NCBI GenBank assembly: GCA_963575745.1
Contig: CAUYUJ010020535.1
Location: forward strand, 27,051 to 91,050
Reading direction: 5' to 3'
Length of the DNA: 64,000 nt
Source of the DNA: Prorocentrum cordatum
Lineage: Eukaryota; Sar; Dinophyceae; Prorocentrales; Prorocentraceae
Translations under genes and position numbers: made by a program
The notes under the pieces: model-generated
What the model was told of the DNA's origin: nothing
The model's input: the letters and a program-made list of their open reading frames with translations, nothing else
Database searches by the model: none
Shown here: positions 63,801-64,000 of the stretch, piece after piece
How positions within the stretch are numbered: position 1 is the stretch's first letter
Layout: the number at the start of each line of letters is the position of its first letter

Positions 63801-64000
63801 TTTCTTGACAGATGCTGTCGGTTTTCTGGACTTAACTCGAGCTGTAGGAGAGCTACAGGGCTGATGCGCATACGTAATCGAGTCAGAATCATCATGCGCG
63901 TTCGTCTGTTGTATCCAGAGGTCTGAACTTGGTCTGCTACTCGAGCTAGGTCTGCGAAACTGTTCGTATCCTTCGAGTCATCTTGACAGGTGCTGTCGTT
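57821..64000 (+). repeat. Higher-order satellite array, four and a half cassettes
   Basis: Palindromes at about 58994-59028, 60505-60538, 61753-61787 and 63184-63218 give periods of 1511, 1248 and 1431 bp. Each cassette has the leader CCGTGATATTCGATCTNATT, four to seven ~175-bp units (for example 58105, 58282, 58457) and a tail with ATGATGGTGAATTTCTTCAC, TCTAGACGCTTGGTT and CAGCACAGCAATGGGAAGG. These cassettes are more alike than those at 10-32 kb, suggesting recent homogenisation. It continues past the window edge. No gene is supported. Confidence 0.9.

Overview
The window looks like nuclear DNA of a protist that is poor in genes and rich in repeats. It has no operons, no rRNA or tRNA genes that I can see, long satellite arrays, and LINE-type (non-LTR) retrotransposons with a gag-like ORF1 and an endonuclease-RT-RNase H ORF2. 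A dinoflagellate is my tentative guess. The support is two sequences resembling the dinoflagellate spliced leader (17/21 and 16/21 matches), one upstream of the only host-like gene and one at the 5' edge of a LINE, plus the general character of the LINEs. No organism name can be proven from this window alone.

Layout. (1) 1-2745, minus strand: a 915-codon uninterrupted reading frame that runs off the left edge. It encodes an acidic repeat protein with about nine 31-residue repeats and two poly-Glu tracts. Its upstream side (2746-4500) is GC-rich and then strongly C/T- or G/A-biased simple repeats. (2) 4509-10038: inverted and direct copies of a unit of about 0.95 kb; the outermost copies form an inverted repeat with arms of about 0.9 kb. 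(3) 10039-64000: composite repeat cassettes, mostly several copies of a degenerate satellite of about 175 bp. They are separated by a short palindrome (CCGGCGGTRAC / GTYYACCGCCGG around a loop of about 10 nt) that occurs about 36 times.

Retrotransposons. Five copies of one LINE group (family A) sit at exactly the same point in the palindrome loop, each flanked by a 9-11 bp target-site duplication made of loop sequence. They are at 25665-28995, 32297-38287, 47887-49294, 49791-56305 and 56498-57810. Two are full length and look coding-competent, two are 5'-truncated, and one is a non-autonomous 1.3 kb derivative. A second family (B) is represented by a decayed long copy (about 41668-47163) and a 3' fragment (about 18663-19189), neither in the palindrome.

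How the parts work together. In all three elements that keep both ORFs, ORF1 and ORF2 are in the same frame and separated by a single TGA. In two of them no ATG is available before the endonuclease domain, which suggests gag-pol-like stop-codon readthrough. ORF2 carries an exonuclease-endonuclease-phosphatase domain, a reverse transcriptase whose motif C reads WADN instead of YADD, and a C-terminal RNase H whose catalytic motifs occur in the order 3-4-1-2 instead of 1-2-3-4, i.e. a circular permutation. Together with the palindrome-targeted insertion, this is the most unusual system in the window.
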